Origin: Gnetum montanum
Taxonomy: Eukaryota; Streptophyta; Gnetopsida; Gnetales; Gnetaceae
DNA length: 64,000 bases
Direction: 5' to 3'
Assembly (NCBI GenBank): GCA_015680685.1
Contig: MNCI01011413.1
Coordinates: forward strand, 12,391-76,390
The position numbers and the translations under genes are program-made. Below the pieces are notes generated by a model. It saw nothing but the letters and a program-made list of their open reading frames with translations. It was not told the DNA's origin and searched no databases. This document shows, piece by piece, positions 45,635 through 57,249 of the stretch (the first letter of the stretch is position 1; each line of letters begins with the position of its first letter).

Positions 45635-45639
45635 GAAGT

Positions 45640-45745
45640 AATATACAAAAGATTTGATCTCACCATAGGGTACTATCATGATAATGTCGACATTAGCTCC
45701 CTAAGTAGTTGAAGCACCGTTCTAGTGTATGATTGCATCATATCC
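45640..45745 (-). pseudogene. second RNase H of E, right part (before C insertion)
   Basis: It carries the N-terminal strand NGAST (DGAS in the family; a stop and Asn replace the expected residues) and GANVDIIMIVPYGEIKSFV leading to the junction at the GAAG duplication. The domain continues at 25471 downward. Confidence 0.85.
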
Positions 45746-46380
45746 CTTAGGTACTTCACTGGCAATGTTAATGTGCTCATTGGGGAACTCAGGATTGATA
45801 GTTGTATTGTCCTCAATTGGGGAAGTCATTAGTTGTGTAGCTATAGCTTGTTCCTTTGTTGAGGCTTGTGAGATGCAGTGTAGGTCAAACTCAACTGTTT
45901 TGGCCTTTCATCAAGCTATGTAGCTACTCACATAAATATTGGTCATTATGACTCTTAGTACATTATCTTTGCATATAACATTGACTTGGATTCTAAAGAG
46001 GTCGTATCTCCATTTTTTAAGGAGAAGACCAAGGCTAGATAATGCTTTTCAACCTCTATGTATTAGCTCTCATAGGCTATCAGTGCATGGTTTAGATAGT
46101 AAATGGGTAGTTTTGCACTATCATCTCATTTTTGATAAAGTAGTGAGGCTATAGACGTGTTAGAGATATCAAGGTAGATGTAAAATGATTTATCTTTCTG
46201 AGGTGTAAATATGGTAGGTAGTTGGCCAACTCTTGCTTAATGTTATTAAAGGCTTCTTAGCATTAGGCTGTCCAATTATAGTTGACTCCTTTTTTAAGCA
46301 AGTCTTGCATGGGCTGCAACTTGTCTGTAAGCCTTGAGATGAACCAGATGAACCTACGTATAAATTATAATCTTCCTTGT
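45746..46380 (-). pseudogene. retroviral-type RNase H and connection of E
   Basis: Reads RRFIWFISRLTDKLQPMQDL, LLKKGVNYNW and AFNNIKQELA, the connection and early RNase H region of gypsy pol, then a less clear RNase H body with stops. It lies between RT and the second RNase H. Confidence 0.75.
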
Positions 46381-47170
46381 AGACCTCATATCTCTTTGAG
46401 GTTATTAGGTAGTTTTAAGTTGGTTATGACCTTAACTTTATCAGGGTCAACATGTATCCCTACCTCAGACACTATAAAACCAAGCATTTTACCTATTTTA
46501 ACATCAATAAGATTAAGCTTAAGCTCATAATTTGAGGCATCATTGGAGCAATAAATCAAGGTCACATGCATGGTCATTGACTACCTTGGATTTAACTACT
46601 ATATCGTCAACATAATCATTAAGTAAACCTAGCATGCAATCTCTAAATATGTAGGTCATAACCTTTTGATAAGTTGCACTCACATTCTTTAGACCAAATG
46701 ACATCATAGTGTAACAAAAGATTCCCCAAGGAGTCATGAAGGTTATGTAAAGTTGATTTTCTAGGTTCACCCTTACTTGGTTGCATTCAGCAAATCAAGC
46801 CATGAAGCATAGCAAGGCATGTCCAACCGTGGTAGTGATAAGTTGATTAATGCTAGGCAAAGGGAAATCATCTTTAATAGTTACCTTATTAAGGTTCTGG
46901 AAATTGATACAAATGTGTATGCTCCCATTTTTCTTGGAAACTAACACTATGTTGGACACCTAATCAGCGTAATCAATGGCTTTGATAAAACTGGCTTGGT
47001 ATAGCTTCATGATCTCATCCCAAATTGCCAAGGCTAAATAAGGTCTAATTTTACATACCTTTTATTTGACAAGCTTGATATTAGGATCAAGTATGATATT
47101 ATGTTGTACTAAATGCAGGTCGAGCCTTAGCATATCTTCATATGACCAAGTGAAGGCTTTAATGTTATTT
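46381..47170 (-). pseudogene. reverse transcriptase of element E
   Basis: Frames give VSNIVLVSKKNGSIHICI, FQNLNKVTIKDDFPLPSIN, FMTPWGIFCYTMMSFGLKN, ATYQKVM and the catalytic YVDD in LNDYVDDIVVKSK (46770-46540), then DPDKVKVI and LPNNLKEI (46577-46386). Several internal stops and one or more frameshifts are present. YVDDIVVKS is the Tat/Ogre wording, unlike YLDDITIFS in B and C. Confidence 0.92.
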
Positions 47171-47440
47171 TAGAAGGGCCTTAGTAATGTCTTGTGCCAT
47201 TTGGAGTTCTAATGAGGAGCTTAGTTTTAGCATTTTTTCCCTCACTATGTCAGTTGTAATTGGGAGTTCTATTAGAGGGTCCTCCATGATGTCTCTAGTC
47301 TCTAAGTTAAAGGTTTTACCTATGTATTTAGACCACTCTAGGAATCTTTCTATTGAGGTTATGTAGTTAATAAGGCTCCTAGGCTCAAGATCTAGGCATT
47401 TCAAATTGATGGATCATTTAACATCACCAAGGGATCCATT
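47171..47440 (-). pseudogene. protease-RT linker of element E
   Basis: The open frame 47404-47165 contains DIMEDPLIELPI, resembling the conserved acidic linker before RT in plant gypsy pol. No protease was found upstream; E seems 5'-truncated or too decayed beyond here. Confidence 0.55.
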
Positions 47441-48201
47441 TAGGTTAAATGATAAGTTGAACAGTGTTCATGCATCCATGATTTTATCCTTCACATCCAG
47501 AAAAACACATAAGCTTGCATTTGTATTACAAGATCATTAAATAATGCTAGAATAATGGAAAATGTTATAAAATAAGGCCCAACAAGATCAAAATAACAAA
47601 AGGCTAAACAAGGCAAGGTAGGGTCACTACAAGGCAAATCATGATAGAACTAGGCCAAATAAGATAGAAGCAAAGTAAAAACAAGGTAAAACAATGTAAG
47701 AATAAGTTTAAAACAAAATAAAATATGACAAAAAATGTTAAACAAGTTCAAATAAGACAACCAAGATTAAAATAGTACTGATTCATTAAATTTAGTATTA
47801 TATTTTTAGTCATTTTGTGTTTAAGATATGCAAAATTCTAATAAAATAGGCTATAATTTGTTAAAATTTAGCGAAAGCATGCTACAAATTATTAAAATTA
47901 GAAAAAAGTAGGTTATGAATTGTAATAATAATATACTTTCATGGTCAAACCAGTTTAGAAAAATTGAAAATTTCCTTTTTCTTAGCATGTAGAGGCTATG
48001 GTAAGTTTTAGGTACAGGTTCATGTATCTAGTTGATCCTCTCACACCTTTCTTACATATAGCATTTGGAAAGAAAAATAAAGAATTGTTTTTAGCTTTTT
48101 TTTAAATTTCCAAAAGTCCACTAAGCATTGTATAGGCAAGTTTGAAAAGAAAATTAGCAATTTATTTTCTTTTATTAAAATCAAATATGAAAGTTTTTAT
48201 G
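47441..48201. other. AT-rich stretch without recognised gene
   Basis: Low complexity, many AACAAGG-like and AAATAA-like words around 47580-47770. No LTR end or domain was seen. Confidence 0.4.
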
Positions 48202-48441
48202 TGTCCACACTATGACCCACCAAATGGGCATGTATGGAATTTGAATCCTATGGTATAGGATCAAAAATGAAAAGTTTTATATGTCCATATGATGGCCCAT
48301 ATGCTAGGCACCGCATGGAAGTTGGATTCCATTGTGTAGCATGGAAATGGAATATTGTATGTATCCATACGATGTCATACTTTGGGCATCGTATGGAATG
48401 TGCTTTCCATCTCATAGCATCAAAAATAGAAATTTCCATCG
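48202..48441. repeat. 80-bp tandem repeat, three units
   Basis: TGTCC, TGTCC and TATCC landmarks at 48202, 48282 and 48362, exactly 80 bases apart. Each unit holds GGCAYCGYATGGAA-like sequence and a GATCAAAAATGAAAA-like end. The units are diverged. Confidence 0.85.
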
Positions 48442-48504
48442 CATAGCAGCAGGCGACGACGGCGACCAGGCGGGAGGATACCAACGACGGCAAAGTTGGA
48501 GATG

Positions 48505-48870
48505 ATGGTGAGAATTGGAGTGCTGGTCAGCGGCAACTATTTTTTTTTTTTTTTTTTTTTGGAACGTGCTTTGCTTAAAAAAGAAAAATCCTTGTTTTAG
48601 ATGAAGCAACTTCTTCAATAGATAATGCAACAGATGCAATAATACAAGCAACAATAAGAACAGAGTTCAAAGAAAGCACAGTCATGACTGTTGCACACAG
48701 AATACCAACTGTGATGGACAGTGATACGGTTCTTGCTATACCTGATGGTCAAATGATTGAGTATGACAAGCCATCAAAACTAATGGAAAATGAAGGCTCT
48801 GTTTGCAAAACTTGTCTCAGAGTATTGGTCACATGGTTCCAGTGCTTTAACCCACATATCCAAGACATGA
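48505..48870 (+). pseudogene. ABCC-type ABC transporter, C-terminal nucleotide-binding domain fragment
   Basis: It begins with the ABC signature region GENWSAGQRQLF (about 48508-48543). A run of about 22 T replaces the next few codons, then RALLKK and, after a one-base frameshift in an A run, the Walker B and D-loop [16 protein letters not shown] (48590 on), the H-loop [13 protein letters not shown] and [20 protein letters not shown] second shift near 48805 leads to [15 protein letters not shown] and a stop at 48868-48870, the usual end of plant ABCC proteins. These vacuolar or plasma-membrane pumps export glutathione and other conjugates. Upstream exons are absent: the 80-bp array abuts it. 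A pseudogene or captured fragment is likely; homopolymer sequencing error could explain part of it. Confidence 0.88.
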
Positions 48871-50537
48871 ACAATAATTACCTTTTTGGCTTTAGTGTTA
48901 CGTTGATGCTCCTATGAACAATCATGCTCCTACCAGTTAAATTAAATTCAACAATGGAACTTCTTAGACAATCTTGTTTAAGCAGTGTTGGGTTCAAGGT
49001 ACCTTGTTTGATGCACAAAGGCAATGTATGTTGGATGTGTTAATGTATGCCTATGTTTCAAGCTAAATTACGACTATGCTTTCACAATTTCTTTGCTTTT
49101 CTTAGAATCCTTCCAGTACAGTGAATCTGACTGACATTGTTGGCTTTACAAAATGTGTAATTGAGATGCATTTAGGTTTCTCATGAATATCCATAACATC
49201 CTTATCTCATCAGGCGACCATAGCAAATAAAAGGTTGAAGTTTTAACTTTTAGTCGGCATCAAAACGAGTTGGTTGTCCAGAATATGGTTGGGCAGGCCC
49301 AGAGAGAAAATTTCCTGTGAATCTGTGATCCATCCATTGGAAGAAGATGCCTCCAGGCCTGTATTGCACCATTACGATGGCCCCAAGTTCAGATCGCAAT
49401 TTTCAATTCCTGAGGCCCTGGCACTGTTGGGCTTGTGTGCCCAGCGCAGTAAAACATAATGAGAACCCATACGGCCAGCGTGCTTATCCCTTTTTTTTTT
49501 CTTAATAAAATGTGTCTACTTAATGTGTAGAAGGCTGAGAAATGGGTAGGCGAATCAAGTTCTCCTACAAAATGTTTACATGTTGTGGGTTAGTGGGCTT
49601 AGCGTGTGGGCATATTTGAGGCAAGTTTTGTGGGGCCATGTCTGCCCAGGGCTGCCTTGCACTCATCGTTATAACTGTAACATTGGCTTTTCCCTGTTTT
49701 TTACTGCTGTGAATTTGGAGTCACCTCACAGCTTCCAGATCCGGCAGCGTGTGAGGGTCTTGGGCTGAAGCTGCGAGATTTCTGTTTTTTTCTCTCTTTT
49801 TCTATGAGACACCTCATCCCCAATTAAAGAAATGTTCAAAACTCCAGCGTCTGTTTTTGTATTGTATTTGTGTATGTTACCATCCTTTTATTTTCTACCA
49901 ACCCTACTTTTATTTTCCATTGATTGGAACTTTGTGAAGCCAGAAATTCCTTTCTATCTTCCATGGACATATCGTACCTTATGGTGTGGGTTATCTCTCG
50001 GTATCACGCTGTTATGCTTTGCACCAAATGCAATAGCAACGGTTTTCATCCATGTCAAATAAAGCCAAGAATGCTAGGACCAACAGTTTTTTTTCTTTTT
50101 TTTGGTTTTTTTTATCCTTCTGGGAGCACACTCAATGTCTTAAAACTGTGAATCTTAGCATCAGATTTTGATATAACTGATAAGAAGTTGAATAGAATGT
50201 TTTTGTTCCATGAAATTCATTCACAATTAATGGTAATGAGAATCAACAATGCTAGAAATGCTAGAAACAGTAAAATGAAAGGGAAAGCTCAAAGGAAGAA
50301 ATAGCTGTTTCTTTTTTACCGTTTTCAACGTTTTTATTGAAACAGCAACATATAAGCTGATGACACTTTGTATGCCTCTATTTGCAAAGAATAAAAGATA
50401 GCAGTTATAAAAGAAAGTAGGGGGGGTTCGGTCCACTTGCAAGTACGCCCACAATTACCACAGAAAACCCCCGGAGCTTTAGTGATCAATCATTATGATG
50501 CGGATAAGAAAATTGAGCCGCAACAGAGGCGGAGCGT
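48871..50537. other. Stretch without recognised gene after the ABCC fragment
   Basis: Less AT-rich than the surroundings and with no match to elements A-E, so it may be low-copy DNA flanking the old gene. Short open frames (49274-49459, 49580-49768, 49832-50062) show no domain. Confidence 0.4.
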
Positions 50538-50924
50538 GTGCATGTTGGCCCATGTAAGCATGATGCATGTTTTGACGTTGCAGATGCAAGTAGCAGGGCT
50601 TTTGTGGAGATAGGTATATACAATGGCATAAGGCGGCATATGCTGGGTTGGATTTTGCCTGCCTTATTTGCTCTCTGTAATATTTTATGTTTCAAGTTTC
50701 TGGGTCTGCAAAAGGTTTTTCGCACAGGGAATTCGAATCATAGCATCGGTAATGAATTCAGGGCACAGGGAATTCGAATCATAGCATCGGTAATGAATTC
50801 AGGGTACTGTATCATTGGATGGATGTACCGATTCATCATCACAACCAGTCTTAGTGTTAGTTTGTCAAATCCAAATCCATATGGAAGAAATATCTTATGC
50901 TGCCTAGTGGAAGAAATCTTTTGA
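50538..50924 (+). other. Unidentified open frame of 128 codons
   Basis: It begins MHVGPCKHDACFDVADASSR and has a hydrophobic stretch around WILPALFALCNILCFKFLG. It spans the 41-bp tandem duplication at 50723-50804. No domain recognised; probably chance. Confidence 0.2.
50723..50804. repeat. 41-bp tandem duplication
   Basis: Two essentially identical copies starting CACAGGGAATTCGAATCATA at 50723 and 50764. Their identity points to a recent event or an assembly duplication. Confidence 0.9.
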
Positions 50925-52399
50925 AGTGTTGTTTTTCCTCTTAGAAATGGCTAGTGGGTGTGTACGTGGAGTTTGGATATGCATCACAGTATCAGTATTA
51001 GTATCACATCTCTAAAGAGTCTATCTTGGTCATGATTTAGTAGTTGTTTGCTACTGATGTTGAATCTAGTTCTGGTCTGAGTGTGGTTTTTTCTTTTATT
51101 TTTGGGTTGAAGCAAGAGAACATGTTCCATTCCAAGCTCAATTAGCACTAGATTAAGAAGAAGATGATGAGGAGGAGGAGCTGTAGTGAGGACAGTTGTT
51201 GTAATCATCACCCTAAGTCCTTTTCAATTTAATTTATTTTTATTTTATTTATTTATTTTGAACTAATTGGGCATAAAGAAACTAGGAACCTCATGCATAC
51301 ATGTAATTATTATTGGCAATTCTTTGCCAAGAACCTCTCTCTTCATGCCAGTGTATTAGCATTAATAGTGGTTCTATTGTTATTATTTTACTAGCTTTCT
51401 GCAAGTGTGATGTTGCACTTTGTGATCTTCCTTCCTTTTTTTATGCAAGGCATTACTAAAGCCCATCTTGATTATCATTGAACTAGTGGGGATTCTATGT
51501 TGCATAGGGATAGCTACACAAAACAGTCTAAACCCTGACATGACCATTGATCATCATAGAGCAATTTGATTTAGACATGCGGCAAAGGAGTTCTTGACGT
51601 ATCTACTTTAGCATTATAGTGTGATCATGTGGTCATACTTATCTAAGAGTGTTGCGGCTGTGATTGTGGATACCCTATTGCCTAGGTCTATTAGCTGCAT
51701 TATGAGATTCATAGTGAATGACCCTAACATCCAATCAAAGATCAAGTAGCATGAAGGGATATTTACCTTTAGTGTGTAAAAGTTATTGTAGATATGAGAG
51801 ATGCTTGAGTTTTCTCAGGACAACACTTTAATGGTCGGTCACTAAGTTAATAGCCTATTCCAAAATCCCCCAAGGACATTCTATCTCCTAAAAGCATGAG
51901 TCTTCACTTTAATTTGATACTTTATCTATTTTTCTATTCTTTAGATGTTTGTTTTAATCATTTTTTGTGGTTACCTAAATCTTCACAGCCCTCATGTGAC
52001 CAGTGGAGGGGTAGTAAAGGGTGACCAAACTTTGTACTTACCTTGTGTAGCCTTGGACGTGTTTATGCAAGGCGAATTTGTGAAACTGGAAGTGCTTGAG
52101 TAGCTTCATGAGGATTTTGGCATGTACACTTCTCATCATGCTAACATGTATTGTATGTGTGTAGCCAACCACTATGTGCATGAGTGGTGGAACCTTCCTA
52201 ATCTAAGCATGCTTGCACATGTCCAGCCTAAAATTCCAACCTTGCTCAAGTCTAGTGGATGATGTATTTTGTTCATCTTGCTTCATTTCAACACCATTTT
52301 TACATCATTATCTTAGGTTATTTTTCCATGTAAGAGGTTAAGGGATTGTTCATGTTATTATTCAGATTTTGTGTATGAGTATATTTTTTTCATGACTAT
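50925..52399. other. Stretch without recognised gene
   Basis: No domain, LTR or repeat array seen. The frame 51211-50984 (minus) is low complexity. Confidence 0.4.
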
Positions 52400-55190
52400 T
52401 TCTAGTCAAGTGGAGGAGAAAATCCAACTTAAGTGGGGCAAAGTAGATACAATGTAGGAGGGGCTAGCAAGCAAGGCTCATAGGGAGGTGTAATAGAGGA
52501 TTGCTAATGCAAGTTTGCTTGACCTATTCATGTTTCCTAGCCCATCCATGTCGACAACATAGATGTTAAACATGATTGATTCTTTTGATGAAGGAGTTAC
52601 TAAGATTATTTTCCATGTTCATGGCCTTCCTCTAATTTTGAGCATCAATGAGTCCATGTTTAGTGATTTCTTTGGAGTACCTTCTAGCGGTGTTAAGGTC
52701 TCTATTAGAGCAGAGAAAGATGTTAATCATAGGGAGGAGATGGAGGATTGGCTAACTTCCATGGTAGTGGATCGTTATCTCTTAGAAATTGCAAAGTTGA
52801 GGAAGCCAATAATACCTATTTCCTCTTTCATTCTAGGGTTTTTCTCATGCTATTATCACAATAGAGGATGATAGATGTTGAGCAGGCTTGGACCATGAAA
52901 AATCCTCACTAATGGTACTAGGTTTAATTAGGCTAATTTCCTAGTCCTTGGGTTGTGAGCTGAGATGTGCAAATTTCATAATAACCTTGATTCAATGTGC
53001 TACATGCATTATACATTTTTTGCTACTTATCTTAGGAGGTTTGCAAGGTTCCTAGTGGTTTGCAAGGATGGAGAATGGGTAGGTCATGATCCCTCCCAAT
53101 TTTTCACACCTTGGACCAAGGACATCACTCTAGCGATACATGTTAGGGATTCATCCATTGAGGATGTTAGAGAGTCATTGTCGATCACCACTAAGGATTT
53201 TAGTAGTGCATGATGCTATTCTCTTGATAGCATGGGGGCTAAGCCCCATAATACACATGGTAACACTAAGAGGGAGAGGAAGGTTGAGCCTTGTAGGACA
53301 CATGGTAACGCAGAGGCTAATGACACAACCCAGGAGAAGATGAAGAGGCCCTAGGTTGAGCCTACCACTCTAATTATTGCTTTGCTAGCTTGTAGGAAGT
53401 TGTCTTTTAGACTAGGCAAGGTGCAACGAAATGTCGATGGTATGTATTCATTTACATGCATCAGTATATTTATTGTTTTGGTTTCATGTGTTTTTTGTTA
53501 GCTTCTTTGTTCTCTACTTATAAACTTTTAATTGCCTAAGGATATGGGCTAATTTGTTGTGAACTTGGATTTCATTGGTTGCAAGGGTCAGGTAGGAGCT
53601 AGCTTCTCAAGATGCTAATGAAGAGGAACGAATGCATAAATAAGAGGAGGATCAAAAGTGCAAGGAGGAGGAGGATGCATGAGCATCCAAGGAGGCGTTG
53701 GAAGTTATGAACTCCATCCTAGGTAACTTGCCTCAAGATGATGGCCTTCCCATGGACGTATCTTCCAATCTCCCCAATAAGTTCTACTATTTTTGTCTAC
53801 TAAATTTTGATGCATGTTTCAATGGTAGGCTATAGTGATGGTTATTGTTTTTCTTAGTACATGAATCTCCCCTAGAGGCATCCACATTGACTATCCACTT
53901 CAAGTCCTTGGTGGAGGTCTCAATCAAGATAAAATTCATGCAAAGCGTGGTGGATGACTTGGTTGATCGTTTACAACAAATATCCCATGATGTTGGTTAG
54001 AATTGTTAGCACTACTTTCTTTGTTTTTTTTTATTTTGTATTTTGGCCTTATGTTTTATGACTGTATGGTCTTAGCGATATTAATTTTTTTTTGTTTCTA
54101 TTACTTATTTTTTTTCTCATGCAATATCCAAAATCAAATGGGATCCTACATGTAACATCAATCTTGATGAGCTTTCCATGCTATCACTTGAGGTAGAAAA
54201 TGTTCCCGGTAGAATGTATGAGGGGACCACTAAGTGTGCTATGTCTTGTGTGAGAATGTATTGGGAATTCCAATGTTGCAATACATACTTATGGAAGAGG
54301 ATTTCAGCTCTAGAGAAATAGGTGAAGGAGCTATCCCTTGAGAACAAGGGGCTCCACGATTGCAAAGAGTTTATAGAAGCTTGTGTGGCTAATAGAAACT
54401 CTTTATGCATGAAGGAGATTGAGTGGGCATAGTATTAGGGTGCTATTCAAGTTAAAGTTGCTCTAGCTAAGAGCAATGTAGAGAAGGACATGCAAATGGA
54501 GTTACTAATCCTCAGGACCAAGGATTGGTGTGATTACTATGCTTAGGTTTTAGAGCGGTGTAGGAAGCAAAATGATCACAATATGAAGTATAAGGCAAAA
54601 AGGGATCGTTATTTGAAATCATGACATGAAGAGGCCATCAAGCGACAAAAGCTTGAATTGTTTGTACAATGTATAAATGTAGAAAACATCTTAAAGATGT
54701 TTGCAAAGTCAATTGTGGTTGCTAACTCCCCTTAGATTACCACTGCATTAGGTGAGACTTCTATAGCTAGGCTCTTCTAATTGGATCGATATTGATAGGA
54801 GGTAGATCCTAACGGGGGTAGAATTGGGAAATATAGACTAGGCTAACATGAGTGAGGAGTAGATCCTCCATAGATTAGTGACTAGTCTACAGAACTTTAC
54901 TCATGAGGACATTGCTCCAAAATCTCCTGATGTTTTCATGAACATGTTCTACATTTTCTATATTATAGTTTTTTTTGTTTATATGTTTTGTTGTTTCATG
55001 ATTGTATCTTCCTGATATCCTACTTACTAATTGTTGGTATGAATTTATTATTTATAGGCCCTGAGCAATGGTGATGGTAGTGGTGATGGTGTGCATGATG
55101 ATCCTCGACCTCCTCCTCTAGCCTCGCTTCACATATTGTTGCACATGTTATGTTTTTTCTATTTTGGCTATAGTGACATGGTTGCTTAGT
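52400..55190 (+). pseudogene. Decayed multi-exon coding remnant, possibly a plant transposon-type protein
   Basis: Plus-strand frames at 52563-52871 and 52965-53213 hold an N-terminal domain with HGLPLILSINESMFSDFFGV, a pattern like the F.F....IN.FFGLP of plant transposon-type or mobile-domain proteins. The next parts (about 53600-53990 and 54120-54800) look like exons: splice-like GTATGT...TTGCAAG, GTTAG...ATGC and TTATAG signals separate them. The 54120-54800 part is rich in Lys, Glu and Leu and probably coiled coil (KYKAKRDRYLK). The last piece near 55065 is Gly and Asp rich then proline rich. Many stops. Family assignment is uncertain; it could be a gag-like ORF. Confidence 0.35.
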
Positions 55191-55749
55191 AGATTTCGCC
55201 CTAGCTTTTGAGGCTATGAACTATTTTCATTATTAGTTATTGCACTATGTAACTAGGATTATAGGATGTCTATTTTTTTCATTACTACCACATTGTGTGG
55301 CTATGGCTACCATGTTAGTTTTGATTGAAAATATTTTTGGGTTTTTTATATCTTATAATTTTTTATGGGATTTTATGTTTTCTATTTCTTTTTATTTTGC
55401 AATTTCTACATAAACACGAAAGAAAAACATAAATTGTAAAAATCAACATTAGAACATAAAATAATGTAACATGAAAAATAAGTAAACATAATGTAATAAG
55501 ATGAAAAACATAAGGTAATAATGTAGATAAGTAAATGAAGCTTAAAAAAAGGTTATTGGCTAGATTGTACAAGGGAATGAGTAAAAATTTAATTATGTAG
55601 TTGCTTCCTAATCTTCGAAAGATTAGAGAACTTATCTGATTTTCGTTAAACAATCTTATATTCGCAATTCCCTTGGCCTACACATTGAATGGGAGTTCCT
55701 CGAACATTTGATTCGTGGTCCTAGTGCTAGCAGTATTGGCTTGACTAGT
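55191..55749. other. AT-rich stretch without recognised gene
   Basis: The minus frame 55653-55363 is a hydrophobic low-complexity run; no domain. Confidence 0.4.
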
Positions 55750-57240
55750 CATGTTTGGACTTTTTGGTTTGGGTTTGACCATAGGAGTTTCCTCTTGAAA
55801 CTCCACTCCTCTACACCAATGTTATGAATAGATAAATTAATTACACTATCCCTATGAATGATGATTTTTCCTCCCTCATAAGGTAGATGGATCTCTTAGA
55901 TTGGAGAGGAGACCACTCGTAATTTGGCCAACCAAGGCCTTCCTAAAATTAGGTTGAAGCTTGGTGTCTCCTCTATGATAAAAAAATAGGCAGTTGTAGG
56001 GAATTGTTCTCCAATTACAAAATCCAACATTATCGAATGTCTAACTGCTACTTGTGATCCATTAAATAATTTAAGTGTAGGGGTGAAGGTACTTTGAATG
56101 TGTTTGACCAAACCCAAACGCTGAATGATAAGGAAGGGTATAACATTTGTAGCCACACCTTCATCCACGTGTACTCTATGAACTCTGTATCAACAAACTC
56201 TAATTATTATAAAGAGAGGATCCTTAGACAGTTCATCATTTTGAGGGTTGGATTTTACCTCACTATAACAAAATGTCAAAAAATTGATACCTTTTCTTTC
56301 TGGGAGGAGGATGATACTATTACTACATGGATTAATTTTTTGTTAGCAGGGATATGAGGACTCACAAGAATGAAAGTTAGCATCTTGACTAATGCTTGAA
56401 AATGGGTAAGGAAGGTCATGACCAAGTCATACAAATTTAATAAGTTGTTTTTCTATTTGAATGAGAGCTTAACTTACTTCATGGTGGTGAGGAAGCCTTT
56501 ATCATTACCCAATGTTTTCTCAGTCTTATTAGCCTTAACTTCCTCCATTCTACCCAAGATCTTGACCTTATGTTTTAATGTTTCTTTTTTTGTCCCCCTT
56601 CCTTTTTCTTTCCTATCCTTCCTAGGCTAACTAATAGATGTATTTTGTGCAATGCAGTCCATAGGTATGGCCAAGATCAGGTGGGCTTTGGTGGGCCAAC
56701 TTCCTTCCATACCTTTGGTTGGTCAGTGTTGTTTTCCTTGGGCTTGGCATTTGATTTCTTACATTGTTTCTAAGGTAACTCCTTGTCATTTGGTTTTAAA
56801 GAAGCTGAATTATTGGCTACTACAGGGAAATGTCTATTGGTTGGAACTGAAGGTTGGTTAGTAGGGGACAATCATACTCTAATGATGAAAGGTTCCTTAG
56901 GAGTTGGTGGTTGTGGTATTCTTATAACAAATGGACTTCTAGAACTAGAAGTCTACTCATGATGAGGAGGTACTCGAATCATGAATAATTCCTTAGGGAG
57001 CTTGGGCTTATCACATACATCAAAGATGTCTATTGTATATTCGTCTTTGTTAGTGTTTAAAGGGTCTTTGGTACCTAACTGAGTTAGATGTATCTATGAC
57101 ATAATCATTATCCATCATTTTTTGTAAGTCATCTTTTAGTGTTAAGCAAAATTCAATATCGTGACTAGGAAGTTGATGATGGTAGAATCGATCCAAATTG
57201 AAATATAAGTGCTAGACTATCTTGAGCATGTACTAAAATG
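55750..57240 (-). pseudogene. gag end and aspartic protease of another gypsy remnant (G)
   Basis: The gag end near 57230-57060 reads LPSHDIEFCLTLKDDLQKMM, the plant gypsy pattern (GHDTEECxxLKDEIQxLI) that follows the nucleocapsid. About 900 bp of eroded linker follow. The protease frame 56168-55896 has DEGVATNVIPFLIIQRLGL (DGSSxNVI or DSGS in working copies), NGSQVAVRHSIMLDF and FNLILGRPWLAKLRVVSSP, then LPYEGGKIIIHRD to about 55800. The catalytic D.G context is altered (DEGV). No RT follows within the window. The LTR-like block at 57250-58478 is upstream in the same orientation. Confidence 0.8.
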
Positions 57241-57249
57241 ATAGTGGCA

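Larger units (their letters stand above)
23880..47440 (-). mobile_element. Element E: Tat/Ogre-like gypsy element, host of both nests (coding body)
   Basis: Read right to left: a linker and RT (47440-46380), retroviral-type RNase H (46380-45900), second RNase H (45745-45640, then 25471-24989), and integrase (24975-23880). Two RNase H domains with the second between RNase H and integrase is the known order of the Tat/Ogre lineage. Tandem arrays beyond the integrase (23290-21934 and 2845-2636) fit the repeat-filled 3' region known for that lineage. LTRs, gag and protease were not identified, so its true ends are unknown. C is inserted in the second RNase H; A sits in the 70-bp array. Confidence 0.8.

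Noticed and set aside
48871-50200. Downstream exons of a functional ABCC gene
   Set aside because: The natural stop of the family is already reached at 48868-48870; what follows shows no ABC motifs.
55363-55653. Membrane protein of 96 residues (minus)
   Set aside because: Low-complexity T and A-rich sequence, with no conserved copy or domain.
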